From an uncultured Aeromonadales bacterium (GTDB lineage: Bacteria; Pseudomonadota; Gammaproteobacteria; Enterobacterales; Succinivibrionaceae): a DNA stretch of 17,029 nt. Numbering within the stretch: position 1 is the first letter of the stretch; every line of letters begins with the position of its first letter. Where the stretch lies: NCBI GenBank assembly GCA_902796095.1, contig CADBNP010000161.1:1-17029 (forward strand), read 5' to 3'. This document shows positions 1-8,399 of the stretch, one piece after another. Position numbers and translations under genes: made by a program. Below the pieces are notes generated by a model. The model was not told the DNA's origin. It was given only the letters and a program-made list of their open reading frames with translations, and did no database searches.

Positions 1-72
1 CATAAACTCTTTTTTTTGATAAAATACACTGCCGTACCAGGAGTGTTTTTTGAAACTTTAGCGGTTAGATTT

Positions 73-1350
73 ATGAGTTATTCACCACAGGTAATACCCG
101 AGCATGTTGAGATATGCCCCTACTGCGACACAGTAATCAGGGTTCCTGAGCTTAAGGAGGGAGAGCGATTTACCTGTGACGTATGCGGTTCACTGATTTC
201 ATCTCTGGCACACAAGCCGGTAGTCCTGCCATTCATCTACTCCGTTGTATCTCTGTTTCTCTTCCTGTGCGTTGAACTTCTTCCGTTCATGAAGATAGGA
301 ATGGGCGGCATCATGATAGAGATGAACATAAGAGAGACTGTAACATCAATAGTGGATGAGGATTATAAATATCTTGGTATTTTCATATACTGCTGCATGC
401 AGCTTTTTCCTTTCATCTGTCTGCTGATAATAGGATTTATTTACGGTTTTTTTCTGTGTCACAGGTATCCGTCATTTCTTAAACCCCTGGCAAAACTTTT
501 CTTCAGACTGAAGGAATGGAGCATGATAGAGGTTTTTCTGGTGGCTACACTGGTAAGCATGGTAAAACTCATATCCATGGTTGATATAACTCTTGAGGGC
601 GGTTTTTTCTGTTTCTGTATTTTCATATTTTTTTATATCAAGGTGGTTTCGTCTGTTGATCAGTGGTTTGTATGGAACAAACTGGTCCGGCTTGAGCGGT
701 TTATGGGTTATAAGAGTCTTGCCGGTCGCAAGGGATCAAGAGAAGATCTTGTCCGCTGTGAAACCTGCGAGGCTGTAAACAGCGGTAAAAATGAAAGATG
801 TCTGTGCTGCGGAGATAAGATAGAGCCGCGTAAAAAGAATTCTCAGCAGAGATGTCTGGCTTTTCTTATCGCCGCCGTGATAATGTATATCCCGGCCAAT
901 ACGATGCCTATAATGATTACTGAATATATGGGCAGTGCTTCCGCATCGACAATCCTTGACGGTGTTGTGTATATGTGGGAGTCCGGATCCTATCCTATAG
1001 CAGTGATTATATTTGTGGCCAGTGTTGCAGTTCCGATAATAAAAATTGCCATTCTTTTCAGTCTCTGGATGTGTATAGAGTTTAACAGATTCAGAAGCAC
1101 CAGATACAAGACCAGACTTTACCATCTTACAGAGTTCATAGGAAAATGGTCAATGGTTGATGTTTTTGTTGTGGCCATACTTACAGCTCTTATTCAGATG
1201 GGATCGCTCATGTCTATTTATCCTGGAACTGCGTCTCTGTCATTCTGTGCAGTGGTGGTGTTAACCATGCTTTCAGCAAACAGTTTTGATTCCAGATATT
1301 TGTGGGAAAGCACGGATACGAAAGCGGAAATTCGGGGTAATTCAGACTGA
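73..1350 (+). CDS. pqiA: PqiA, inner-membrane partner of an MCE lipid-transport system
   Basis: This is a multi-pass inner-membrane protein of the PqiA/LetA family, which works with the MCE protein PqiB in lipid traffic between the inner and outer membranes. It has the family's two-fold repeat. Each half opens with a cysteine ribbon (C15-x2-C18 and C35-x2-C38; C229-x2-C232 and C243-x2-C246), likely metal-binding, followed by about four hydrophobic segments. An open frame extends upstream to a TTG at 16. I chose the ATG at 73 because it gives 425 residues, close to the 417 of E. coli PqiA, and puts the first CxxC near residue 15 as in the family. No strong ribosome binding site is seen before either start. 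pqiB and pqiC follow on the same strand. The 188-bp gap before pqiB is unusual, since these genes normally abut or overlap; it holds only AT-rich DNA and weak dyads. Confidence 0.9.
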   Translation: MSYSPQVIPEHVEICPYCDTVIRVPELKEGERFTCDVCGSLISSLAHKPVVLPFIYSVVSLFLFLCVELLPFMKIGMGGIMIEMNIRETVTSIVDEDYKYLGIFIYCCMQLFPFICLLIIGFIYGFFLCHRYPSFLKPLAKLFFRLKEWSMIEVFLVATLVSMVKLISMVDITLEGGFFCFCIFIFFYIKVVSSVDQWFVWNKLVRLERFMGYKSLAGRKGSREDLVRCETCEAVNSGKNERCLCCGDKIEPRKKNSQQRCLAFLIAAVIMYIPANTMPIMITEYMGSASASTILDGVVYMWESGSYPIAVIIFVASVAVPIIKIAILFSLWMCIEFNRFRSTRYKTRLYHLTEFIGKWSMVDVFVVAILTALIQMGSLMSIYPGTASLSFCAVVVLTMLSANSFDSRYLWESTDTKAEIRGNSD

Positions 1351-1538
1351 TTTGCATATTTAAACTTCGCTCTGTATGAACACGATGATGTTCTGTTAAC
1401 ACGGAACCCGCGAGGTGCAAAATTTAAGTACTGATTTTATAAATTATGATTATTTCTTCAGCAGAAATCATGTTTACGCTGTCACAGCTGATAAACTGCT
1501 GATAGTTTTCAAATTAAACCTGGTGATGAGAGAAAAAC

Positions 1539-3161
1539 GTGTTATCTAAAAGTAAATTGAAAAACGTTTCTTCAATATGGATTGTTCCTCTTGTGGCTGT
1601 CTTTATCGGTCTTTTTCTTCTGTACCGCCACTTTTCGGCAATCGGTGAAACAATTTATTTGTATGCTGAAAATGCTGACAGTATTGTGGCCGGCAAAACC
1701 GAGATCAAATATCACAGCGTTACCATAGGAAAGGTGGTAAAGGTTACTCTTTCCGAGGATCTGAGCAAGGTAGTTCTGAAGGCTGTCATGAACAGGGAGG
1801 CAAACAGACTTCTGGTTGAGGATTCCAAACTGTCTCTTGTAAAACCGAGAATAAATTCCAATGGTATCAGCGGACTGGACACTCTTGTTTCCGGAGTTTA
1901 CATAGAAATGTATCCTGGAAGAAGTACTGTCAGGAAGAACACCTACGATCTTATGGATGAAATTGTAACAATCGGCAGCAAGACAAGAGGCATTTATATA
2001 AATCTCAATGACCTGTCTGATAAAAGCAATTCGCTGGTGGGTGAGCCGATTACATATCACGGCTATCAGGTTGGTGTGATTGTGGAGTCAAATTTCTCTC
2101 TTAAATCCCGCCGCATGGAGCACAGAGGCTTTATCTACAGTCCATACGATGCTCTTGTAACCGAGAATTCAAAATTCTGGTATTCATCAGCTCTTGATAT
2201 GAGTCTCGGTCCGACCGGTCTTAACATAAAGGTTGCATCTATTGAAAATTTTATCAACGGAGGTGTCAGTTTTGATGTTCCTAAGGATTCTCCTCTGGGA
2301 AAGGCAGCCTACAGTGAGGAAAAGTTTCCTCTTTACGGAAAAATGGAGGATATAAGCATCAAAAAATATGATGAATTCGTAGAGTATGCCGTTCTTCTTG
2401 ACGGAAATTCCAAGACTCTTGATCCAGGATCCAAGGTTATGCATCTCGGTATTCAGGTTGGTGAGGTTGTGGACAGCAACTATGATAACGAAAATCTGTT
2501 TGAACCTGCTGATAAAATAATGATACCTGTTATTTTAAGAATTGACAGGGAAAGAGTAGATCCTGAACTCAAGATGACATTTGAAGAGTTTAGGACAAAA
2601 GTTGATAATGCCGTATCCAATGGTTTGTCTGCGAGTGTGGAGAGTTCCGGTTTAATCGGCAGTAACATGGTTATTAATCTTAATTACGGTTATGGTAAAA
2701 ACGTCGGAAGCAGAAAGACTGAAAAATTCCGGAACTATACCGTGATACCGTCGGTTGTAACCGGGTTTGAATCTATTCAGAAAAAACTTGATACTTTTCT
2801 GGATAATCTGAACAGTCTGAATCTCAAGGCTACAAATGAGAAGATTGACGTAATGGTTGATGAACTTACCAGGGCAATATCAACGCTCAGAGGTCTTGCT
2901 TCCAATCTGGAAAAAATTACCAGTGACAGCGGCAGAGCATCTGTTCTTAATTCCATCAACAAGACACTGATTCAGATTCAGAAGACTATGGATTCGTACT
3001 CATCAAATTCTGAAATGTACAGCGAACTGACAAGTCTTCTGTCCAGCATAAGAGATACGCTCAAATCCGTTAATCCTATGGTGCAGAAGACTAATGAGCA
3101 GCCTAACCGCTATATTTTCGGTGATGATTCAGGAGATGACAGACCAAGGGCTGGCAGATAG
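1539..3161 (+). CDS. pqiB: PqiB, MCE-domain periplasm-spanning lipid transporter
   Basis: This MCE-family protein probably forms a hexameric needle carrying phospholipids across the periplasm. An N-terminal membrane anchor (about residues 10-30) is followed by three MCE-type domains (roughly 35-130, 150-250 and 280-390). A C-terminal helical, coiled-coil-like region (about 400-510) matches the PqiB needle. At 540 residues it is close to E. coli PqiB (546) and far shorter than the seven-domain LetB/YebT, which decides the name. The start is a GTG: an in-frame stop at 1527-1529 rules out anything further upstream, and a GAGAG stretch lies about 6 bases before it. It ends 9 bp before pqiC, so the two are surely co-transcribed. 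Confidence 0.9.
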   Translation: MLSKSKLKNVSSIWIVPLVAVFIGLFLLYRHFSAIGETIYLYAENADSIVAGKTEIKYHSVTIGKVVKVTLSEDLSKVVLKAVMNREANRLLVEDSKLSLVKPRINSNGISGLDTLVSGVYIEMYPGRSTVRKNTYDLMDEIVTIGSKTRGIYINLNDLSDKSNSLVGEPITYHGYQVGVIVESNFSLKSRRMEHRGFIYSPYDALVTENSKFWYSSALDMSLGPTGLNIKVASIENFINGGVSFDVPKDSPLGKAAYSEEKFPLYGKMEDISIKKYDEFVEYAVLLDGNSKTLDPGSKVMHLGIQVGEVVDSNYDNENLFEPADKIMIPVILRIDRERVDPELKMTFEEFRTKVDNAVSNGLSASVESSGLIGSNMVINLNYGYGKNVGSRKTEKFRNYTVIPSVVTGFESIQKKLDTFLDNLNSLNLKATNEKIDVMVDELTRAISTLRGLASNLEKITSDSGRASVLNSINKTLIQIQKTMDSYSSNSEMYSELTSLLSSIRDTLKSVNPMVQKTNEQPNRYIFGDDSGDDRPRAGR

Positions 3162-3170
3162 GAGATTATT

Positions 3171-3749
3171 ATGAGATTTTTAACATCATGTTTTTTAATT
3201 GTAACCTGTCTGCTTGCAGGATGCAGTTCGTCAGTAACTGAAAGAACATCCTACTACACACTGGCGGGAGATAAACAGTCTGCCGCGGTTGCGAACAAGC
3301 AGTGCAACAAGTGCAGAAAGGTAACAGTAAAGGTGACAGTGCCGTCTTTTCTGGATAACGGAGGAATAGCATATTATTCCGGTGATCTGCTGGTCCTGTC
3401 AAAGAACAACCTGTGGAGTGAAAGTCTGAGTATTCAGATGCAGAATATTCTTGCCGAGCAGATAAACAGTTTAACCGGTTCGGATGTTGTGGCATTTCCT
3501 GCATCTCTGAGACCGGCGGGCATTTATGACGATGCCGTCCTTAACGTCTCTCTTAAAAGGTTTAACGGGTCGGCTGACGGATATGCAGAAATCGAAGGAA
3601 CGTACATTTATATGAAGGATGATGTTCTTAAAAATGGAAAATTCAGCAGCAGGATCAGACAGACTGAAGACGGTTTTTCATATCTTGTTGATTCGCTTAA
3701 CGAGGTATGGATCAAAGAATGCAATAATCTGATAAAAGATTTGTTCTAA
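3171..3749 (+). CDS. pqiC: PqiC, outer-membrane lipoprotein of the Pqi system
   Basis: This is a small lipoprotein of the ABC-type transport auxiliary (DUF330) family. It is the outer-membrane partner of PqiB. A short basic N-terminus and hydrophobic core end in a lipobox, LLAGC, with the lipidated cysteine at residue 18. The SYYTL motif soon after the cysteine is typical of PqiC. Length is 192 residues against about 187 in E. coli. An AGGAG ribosome binding site sits 7 bases before the ATG and overlaps the end of pqiB, which supports translational coupling. The mature part has two further cysteines close together (CNKC), not obviously conserved in the family. Confidence 0.88.
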   Translation: MRFLTSCFLIVTCLLAGCSSSVTERTSYYTLAGDKQSAAVANKQCNKCRKVTVKVTVPSFLDNGGIAYYSGDLLVLSKNNLWSESLSIQMQNILAEQINSLTGSDVVAFPASLRPAGIYDDAVLNVSLKRFNGSADGYAEIEGTYIYMKDDVLKNGKFSSRIRQTEDGFSYLVDSLNEVWIKECNNLIKDLF

Positions 3750-3820
3750 CTCTTACTTTTCAACGGGTCTTTATATTAAAATGGATTGGGTTATAACAAG
3801 ATAAAAACCGGGTTGTTTCT

Positions 3821-4819
3821 ATGGCCACTAAAAGTGATATTGAATCCAAAATTTTCAAAATAGTAGGTTATCAGTTTAATCTTCTTTCAAATAAACAGTT
3901 AATAAAGGCTATTTATGAGGATGCAGGTCTTCCTGTAATTGAAAGAACATCAGCCGGCAATCCTTCAACTACTGAAGCAACCCTGAGGCAGCTGGCTGAG
4001 GATTACGAGCTCGCCAGGCTGATCCTTGATTTCAAGAAGGAAATGAAGAAGGCATCAGGAGTCAGGGAAGAGTCTAAAAAGGCTCCCAAACCTGGAATGC
4101 CTCAGGAAAGGCAGATTCTGTCCAGAACAGATATAGTTGAAGAGTTAAACCGCGATCCTCAGGAAATTCTTGAAGACGAAAATAAAAAGGAACAGGAGAA
4201 GTCAAAGCAGGTTCAGAGTTCTTTCGAATCAGCTTCTGTTCAGGAGCCTGCTGTAAGAACCCAGACCAGTATTTTTGTGGCTCGGGATGTTGATCCTGCT
4301 GTTTCGTCAGATACTGGTAACATCCAGGAGTCTGCCGCAGTAAATAATCAGCCGGAGATTTCATCTTCAGTATCAGATTCCTATCAGGCTATGCCGAGTA
4401 TTGACATGCCTCCTCCGGTGACTGTGTCAGTTGCCATGGAAGTGCCTGATGAAAGTACCGCTGTACAGGCAACAGCTTCTGAACCGGAAAATGAAGAACG
4501 CAGGAAAGTATCCTTTGGAGTATCTAATTCTTTTTCTCTCAGCAAGGATCAGGAAAATGCACATAATGTGATCCGTGAGAATGAGCATAAGGTGGAGAAC
4601 AAACCGAAACCTAAGTCCAGATATTCTTTTGATGAAGAGGAGTCTGGCGAGAATGAATTCAGCAAGAATTCAGCTTCTCTTAATGTGAAGAGAAAGGAGG
4701 AATTCGACACTCATCAGGAGCAGAAGTCGAAAGTAGGTCTTTATATTATGGTGCTGGTGGCAGTTCTTGCCGCAGTGCTGGTTGGGATCTGTGTAAACTC
4801 CATGTCGCAGATAGGCTGA
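3821..4819 (+). CDS. Membrane-anchored protein with a detached DNA polymerase I thumb-like domain
   Basis: I recognise no gene symbol for this 332-aa protein. Residues 7-80 align without gaps, from memory, to the thumb part of family A DNA polymerases (E. coli Pol I Klenow). FNLLSNKQL (19-27) matches FNLSSTKQL, then AGLPV, a T-x-x-G-x-PST run, and PSTTEATLRQLAEDY (48-62) matches PSTSEEVLEELALDY, ending in LILDF. The similarity stops where the polymerase would continue into its palm and catalytic motifs, all of which are absent. Residues about 80-300 are low-complexity, rich in Glu, Ser, Gln and Pro, and probably disordered. Residues 305-325 form a single hydrophobic helix right at the C-terminus, so it looks tail-anchored with the thumb-like domain in the cytoplasm. 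The ATG has no strong ribosome binding site. It lies 71 bp after pqiC and converges on mnmE. Its function is unknown; DNA binding at the membrane is one possibility. Confidence 0.75.
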   Translation: MATKSDIESKIFKIVGYQFNLLSNKQLIKAIYEDAGLPVIERTSAGNPSTTEATLRQLAEDYELARLILDFKKEMKKASGVREESKKAPKPGMPQERQILSRTDIVEELNRDPQEILEDENKKEQEKSKQVQSSFESASVQEPAVRTQTSIFVARDVDPAVSSDTGNIQESAAVNNQPEISSSVSDSYQAMPSIDMPPPVTVSVAMEVPDESTAVQATASEPENEERRKVSFGVSNSFSLSKDQENAHNVIRENEHKVENKPKPKSRYSFDEEESGENEFSKNSASLNVKRKEEFDTHQEQKSKVGLYIMVLVAVLAAVLVGICVNSMSQIG

Positions 4820-4841
4820 TTTTTAAGTTTTAAACAGCATG

Positions 4842-4880
4842 AAAAGCATAAAGGTATTTTCAGAATGTCTTTATGCTTTT
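4842..4880. terminator. Bidirectional terminator between the thumb-domain gene and mnmE
   Basis: Perfect 12-bp arms AAAAGCATAAAG (4842-4853) and CTTTATGCTTTT (4869-4880) flank a 15-base loop. The stem has A-rich and T-rich ends, and a further T run follows at 4883-4887. It lies exactly between two convergent stop codons, so it can serve both strands. Confidence 0.8.
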
Positions 4881-4909
4881 GCTTTTTAAGAAAATTCCTT
4901 TTTGAGAAC

Positions 4910-6280
4910 TTACTTTCCGAGGCAGAAGGATCCGAATATTTTTCCAAGCAGGTCGTCAGAAGTAAACTCTCCCGTTATTTCGTTAAGACTGTTCTGTGCA
5001 TATTTCAGCTCTTCTGCAGCAAGTTCTCCGGCCATGTATGTCTGGATTTGCTCCTTTGCTGCAATCAGGTGGCTGCCGGTGCGATCCAGTGCTTCAAGAT
5101 GCCTTCTTCTGGCAATAAATGTGCCTTCTGTGCATGATGAATAGCCCATGGTTTCCTTGAGATACTTTTTCAGTTCCTCCAGTCCTTCGCCGGTTTTTGC
5201 CGACAGTCTTATTATATTTTCCCGGCTGAAGTCAGAGTAAGTTTCATCTGTCTCCTTTGGGGCAAGATCCGATTTGTTAAGAATAATGCAGACAGGCAGA
5301 TTAGCAGGAAACTTTTCTGTTATATCTCTGTAGATCTGTACGTTTTCCTTTTCCCCCAGAGTTATATCCAGGACAAGTAGCACCAGATCGGCCTCTGTTA
5401 TTTCCTGCCACGCCCGTTTAACACCAATCTGTTCAACCTCGTCTTCAGTTTCTCTGAGACCTGCCGTATCAATGATGTGAAGGGGCATTCCGTCTATGAA
5501 AATCTGCTCTCTGAGTATGTCTCTGGTTGTTCCCGCCACATTTGTAACTATTGCTGTATTCTGACCTGACAGACGGTTGAGTATGCTGGATTTACCTGCA
5601 TTTGGACGACCTGCTATCACTATTTTCATGCCGTCTCTTATCACGGATCCGTTAATAGCAGCTTTTCTCACACTATCTGTTTCATTTATAAGATCATCAA
5701 TTTTTTCAGCTATCCCGCCGTCTGTAATGTAATCGACGCCGTCATCCTCAGGGAAGTCAATGGAGGCTTCTATGTATGTTCTTACGTCAATAAGTTTGTC
5801 TCTCAGTTTGCTGATAATTCTGGAGAATTCGCCGTGAAGAGAGTTTGATGCCGATCTGGCAGCCTGTTCTGAACAGGCATCGATAAGATCTGCAACTGCT
5901 TCCGCCTGGGTAAGATCCATCTTGTCGTTAAGAAACGCCCGTTCTGTAAACTCGCCGGGTTCTGCGGCTCTGACATTTTCCGTTTCAAGGATCTCTCTGA
6001 GCAGCAGATCAAGCACAACAGGACCACCGTGAGCCTGTATCTCTACAACATCCTCTCCAGTGTAGCTGTTTGGCTTTGGAAAATATAAGGCTATGCCGTG
6101 ATCAAGCACCTTTCCGTTTTTGTCCCTGAAAGGCAGGTATTCCGCATATCTTGGTTTTGGAACATGACCGAGAATTTTTTCGGCGCATGCCGGGGCAGAG
6201 GAGCCGGATATTCTGATTATCCCTATTCCTCCGCGACCTATGGGGGTTGCTATGGCTGCTATTGTCCTGTTGTCTTTCAT
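4910..6280 (-). CDS. mnmE: MnmE, tRNA wobble-uridine modification GTPase
   Basis: With MnmG, this protein installs the 5-carboxymethylaminomethyl/aminomethyl group on the wobble uridine of certain tRNAs. The N-terminal tetrahydrofolate-binding domain (about 1-118) carries GRGGIGIIRISG. A helical domain follows, interrupted by the G domain. Seen in the G domain are the P-loop GRPNAGKSS (224-232), GTTRD, the DTAG switch and the NKSD guanine motif. The C-terminus is FCLGK, with the conserved catalytic cysteine but Leu where the usual motif is CIGK. Length is 456 residues against 454 in E. coli. The start is the ATG at 6280, matching the family's N-terminus. It lies downstream of yidC behind a terminator, so it may rely on readthrough or on the candidate -10 at 6329-6334. 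Its ribosome binding site is weak. Confidence 0.96.
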   Translation of the reverse strand: MKDNRTIAAIATPIGRGGIGIIRISGSSAPACAEKILGHVPKPRYAEYLPFRDKNGKVLDHGIALYFPKPNSYTGEDVVEIQAHGGPVVLDLLLREILETENVRAAEPGEFTERAFLNDKMDLTQAEAVADLIDACSEQAARSASNSLHGEFSRIISKLRDKLIDVRTYIEASIDFPEDDGVDYITDGGIAEKIDDLINETDSVRKAAINGSVIRDGMKIVIAGRPNAGKSSILNRLSGQNTAIVTNVAGTTRDILREQIFIDGMPLHIIDTAGLRETEDEVEQIGVKRAWQEITEADLVLLVLDITLGEKENVQIYRDITEKFPANLPVCIILNKSDLAPKETDETYSDFSRENIIRLSAKTGEGLEELKKYLKETMGYSSCTEGTFIARRRHLEALDRTGSHLIAAKEQIQTYMAGELAAEELKYAQNSLNEITGEFTSDDLLGKIFGSFCLGK

Positions 6281-6298
6281 GATTTACCGCCGCAGGTT

Positions 6299-6324
6299 AA
6301 AAAAAGCGGTATTGGATACCGCTT
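6299..6324 (-). terminator. Rho-independent terminator after yidC, upstream of mnmE
   Basis: On the minus strand, AAGCGGTAT (6324-6316) pairs perfectly with ATACCGCTT (6312-6304) across a 3-base loop. A run of seven T follows (6305-6299, overlapping the base of the stem). It lies 26 bp past the yidC stop and ends about 18 bp before the mnmE start. Confidence 0.8.
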
Positions 6325-6328
6325 CAGA

Positions 6329-6334
6329 ATTATA
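6329..6334 (-). promoter_or_regulatory. Candidate -10 element for mnmE
   Basis: The minus strand reads TATAAT, a perfect sigma-70 -10 hexamer, just after yidC. A matching -35 is not convincing (AAGTTT at 17-base spacing). Transcription from here would start at about 6322, at the base of the yidC terminator hairpin, so an mnmE mRNA would carry a hairpin at its 5' end. This is an inference from one hexamer in AT-rich DNA. Confidence 0.3.
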
Positions 6335-6349
6335 TTCGCTTTAAGAATT

Positions 6350-7993
6350 TTAAACTTTAGCCTTTGTCTTGGTTGTATTTTTTGTATGAAGGCCTATCTT
6401 TTCCAGATGATCATAGATGAATTTCAGCTGGATTATGGTAAAGATATTCGAGACAGTCCAGTAAAGAGTCAGACCTGCCGGGAAAGTCATAAACATCAGT
6501 GTAAAGATAACAGGCATCATCATGAAAATCTTCTTCTGCATAGGACTTATCATCTGCATGTTGCTCTGACTCATCTTCTGTACCAGGAACATTGTAAGAC
6601 CGTAGAGCAGAGGAAGAATGAAGTAAGGATCATTGACAGATAAATCCTTTATCCAGAATACAAAAGGCGCCTGCCTTAGTTCCACCGATTCCATCAGCGC
6701 CCAGTACAGAGCGATAAAAATCGGCATCTGGATTAGTATAGGAAGACAGCCGGCTGCAGGATTAACTTTTTCCTTGCGGTAGAGATCCATCGTAGCTTTC
6801 TGATATGCCTGAGGATCTGACTGGTAGCGTTCCCTGAGTTCCTGCATCTTAGGCGCAATAAGACGCATTTTAGCCATGGATATGTACTGAGCCTTTGTGA
6901 GAGGGTAGAGGATGCCTCTTACTATGAAAGTGATGGCAATAATGGCGAATCCCCAGTTGCCAACAAATCCGTAGATAAACTTCATGGTGTTGACCAGAAG
7001 CTCTGAAATGAACCAAAGCCAGCCGTAATCAACTGTAAGACCAAGGTGAGGAGCTATCGCGTCCATCTCCTTCTGCTCCTTTGGACCTACCCATACCTTG
7101 TTGGTAATTGATGCGCTGCCCTGGGAAGGTATTTCAACCACTGGTCCGTACAGACCTATTATTGCAGCTTTCCCGTTGCCTGCTTCCTGGCTGTATATTT
7201 CATTTCTTACGTCACCGCCTCCGATGTAGGCAACAGCAAAGTAGTGCTGGATCATGCTTACCCAGCCGCCACTGGTCTTGATATGGGAGGAAGCAATGTC
7301 CTCATCCTTGTCAGACAGCTCGTCAAAGGATATTTTCGTATATTTTGAACTGTCAGTAGAGTAGGCGGCTCCGCGGTATGAATTCACCATGAAAAGAGGA
7401 GTATCGTCAGCCTGCGGCAGTTCCTTTGTCTGGTAGATGCTGCCGAAAGGGCGTACCACAATCTGATCGTCTGAGTTGTTGCTGACATTGTAGACTATAT
7501 CAATGTCATAATGCCCCTTTCTGAAAACAAACTTCTTTTCATAGGTGATTCCGTCACGGATGAATTTCATTGGAACTTCCAGTATATCGGAACTTCCAAT
7601 ATCATAATCTTTGCGATCGGCTGTATAACTGGCCCGCCCTTTGCTGTTGTCACATCCGTTCTTCTCAGTAAGACCTGACATGAGGGTATATCTGAAGTCT
7701 GAAGAAGTCTGCAGAAGAGAAATCGGCGTATCGTCATCAACTGTTTTCGGGTATTTAAGCAACCTGGCGTCGATTATGTCGCCGCCCAGAAGGTTAATGG
7801 TAAGATCATAAACATCTGTTTTGATTTTTATCAGGTTTGACGTATCCGTTGTTTCCTGAACTTCAGAAACACTGATTGATGCAGGCTGATTCGCCTTTCT
7901 TTTAAGGTTTTCTATGTCACCGTTCCATGCCATGAAAAGCATTATGGACGTGATGCACAGAATCATAAAACTGAAATTACGAGTATTTTCCAT
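6350..7993 (-). CDS. yidC: YidC, membrane protein insertase
   Basis: YidC inserts and folds inner-membrane proteins, alone or with Sec. Visible parts are an N-terminal anchor (about 6-23), a large periplasmic P1 domain (about 50-320), and the conserved C-terminal helical core. The core includes GWLWFISELLVNTMKFI, the groove segment with the conserved Arg in IVRGILYPLTKAQY, the cytoplasmic helical hairpin, PILIQMPIFIALYW, and FPAGLTLYW near the end. The tail is basic (KTKAKV). Length is 547 residues against 548 in E. coli. The ATG at 7993 gives the family's usual N-terminus (MENTRN against MDSQRN), although no clear ribosome binding site precedes it. It is normally close behind yidD; here about 600 bp separate them, so it probably has its own promoter. 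A CRP-like palindrome is centred 32 bp upstream of the start. Confidence 0.95.
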   Translation of the reverse strand: MENTRNFSFMILCITSIMLFMAWNGDIENLKRKANQPASISVSEVQETTDTSNLIKIKTDVYDLTINLLGGDIIDARLLKYPKTVDDDTPISLLQTSSDFRYTLMSGLTEKNGCDNSKGRASYTADRKDYDIGSSDILEVPMKFIRDGITYEKKFVFRKGHYDIDIVYNVSNNSDDQIVVRPFGSIYQTKELPQADDTPLFMVNSYRGAAYSTDSSKYTKISFDELSDKDEDIASSHIKTSGGWVSMIQHYFAVAYIGGGDVRNEIYSQEAGNGKAAIIGLYGPVVEIPSQGSASITNKVWVGPKEQKEMDAIAPHLGLTVDYGWLWFISELLVNTMKFIYGFVGNWGFAIIAITFIVRGILYPLTKAQYISMAKMRLIAPKMQELRERYQSDPQAYQKATMDLYRKEKVNPAAGCLPILIQMPIFIALYWALMESVELRQAPFVFWIKDLSVNDPYFILPLLYGLTMFLVQKMSQSNMQMISPMQKKIFMMMPVIFTLMFMTFPAGLTLYWTVSNIFTIIQLKFIYDHLEKIGLHTKNTTKTKAKV

Positions 7994-8017
7994 ATTACTG
8001 CTTGATTACTGATAATT

Positions 8018-8033
8018 AGTGATTTACATCACA
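8018..8033. promoter_or_regulatory. CRP-like operator upstream of yidC
   Basis: AGTGA-TTTACA-TCACA matches the CRP consensus TGTGA-N6-TCACA except for the first base, with the correct 6-base spacing and A/T flanks. It is centred 32 bp upstream of the yidC start. A site so close to the start would fit repression better than activation. A related CRP/FNR-family regulator is equally possible. Confidence 0.4.
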
Positions 8034-8217
8034 AAATAGATTAATGGACAACATCCATAATCCACCCTTTTCTTTTTTCAATAAGAGTTAAATTTTTATA
8101 CGAAAAGCTTTCTGAAATATCTTTCCTGTTTGTGTCTCTGATATGAAAATATCCTGATTTTCTACTTTCATGGATAAATCCTGTTATTAATCACTCAGAC
8201 TATACTCTTTACAATTT

Positions 8218-8233
8218 TGTGATTGAAATCACT
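8218..8233. promoter_or_regulatory. Second CRP-like operator in the yidD-yidC gap
   Basis: TGTGA-TTGAAA-TCACT matches the CRP consensus with one end-base difference. The core GTGATT-GA-AATCAC is symmetric, and AATT flanks occur on both sides. It lies 200 bp from the first site. Confidence 0.4.
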
Positions 8234-8375
8234 AATTGTCAGCGAGTATTTGCTGACAGTAAAAACTGATTCTTAAGAAAAGTCAAAGTTGTGATCAACT
8301 AGACAAAAAAATAATCGTGATTATATAAAAAAATGAAATTTGATGCAATTTTCCAATATTGAAAATAATGAGCAT

Positions 8376-8399
8376 TTTTATTAAGTAATCTTAATAAAA
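8376..8399. repeat. AT-rich inverted repeat, 10-bp arms
   Basis: TTTTATTAAG and CTTAATAAAA are perfect arms around a 4-base TAAT loop. The stem has only one G-C pair, so it is weak as an RNA terminator. It could be a protein-binding dyad or chance in AT-rich DNA. Confidence 0.35.

Noticed and set aside
16..72. TTG-initiated extension of pqiA
   Set aside because: It adds 19 residues not expected in PqiA and has no ribosome binding site; the ATG at 73 fits the family length.
1351..1538. Possible small RNA or gene between pqiA and pqiB
   Set aside because: Only weak dyads with bulged stems and no promoter-terminator pair were seen.
6098..6643. 181-aa plus-strand frame over the mnmE-yidC junction
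   Set aside because: It is antisense to two clear genes and has no family resemblance.
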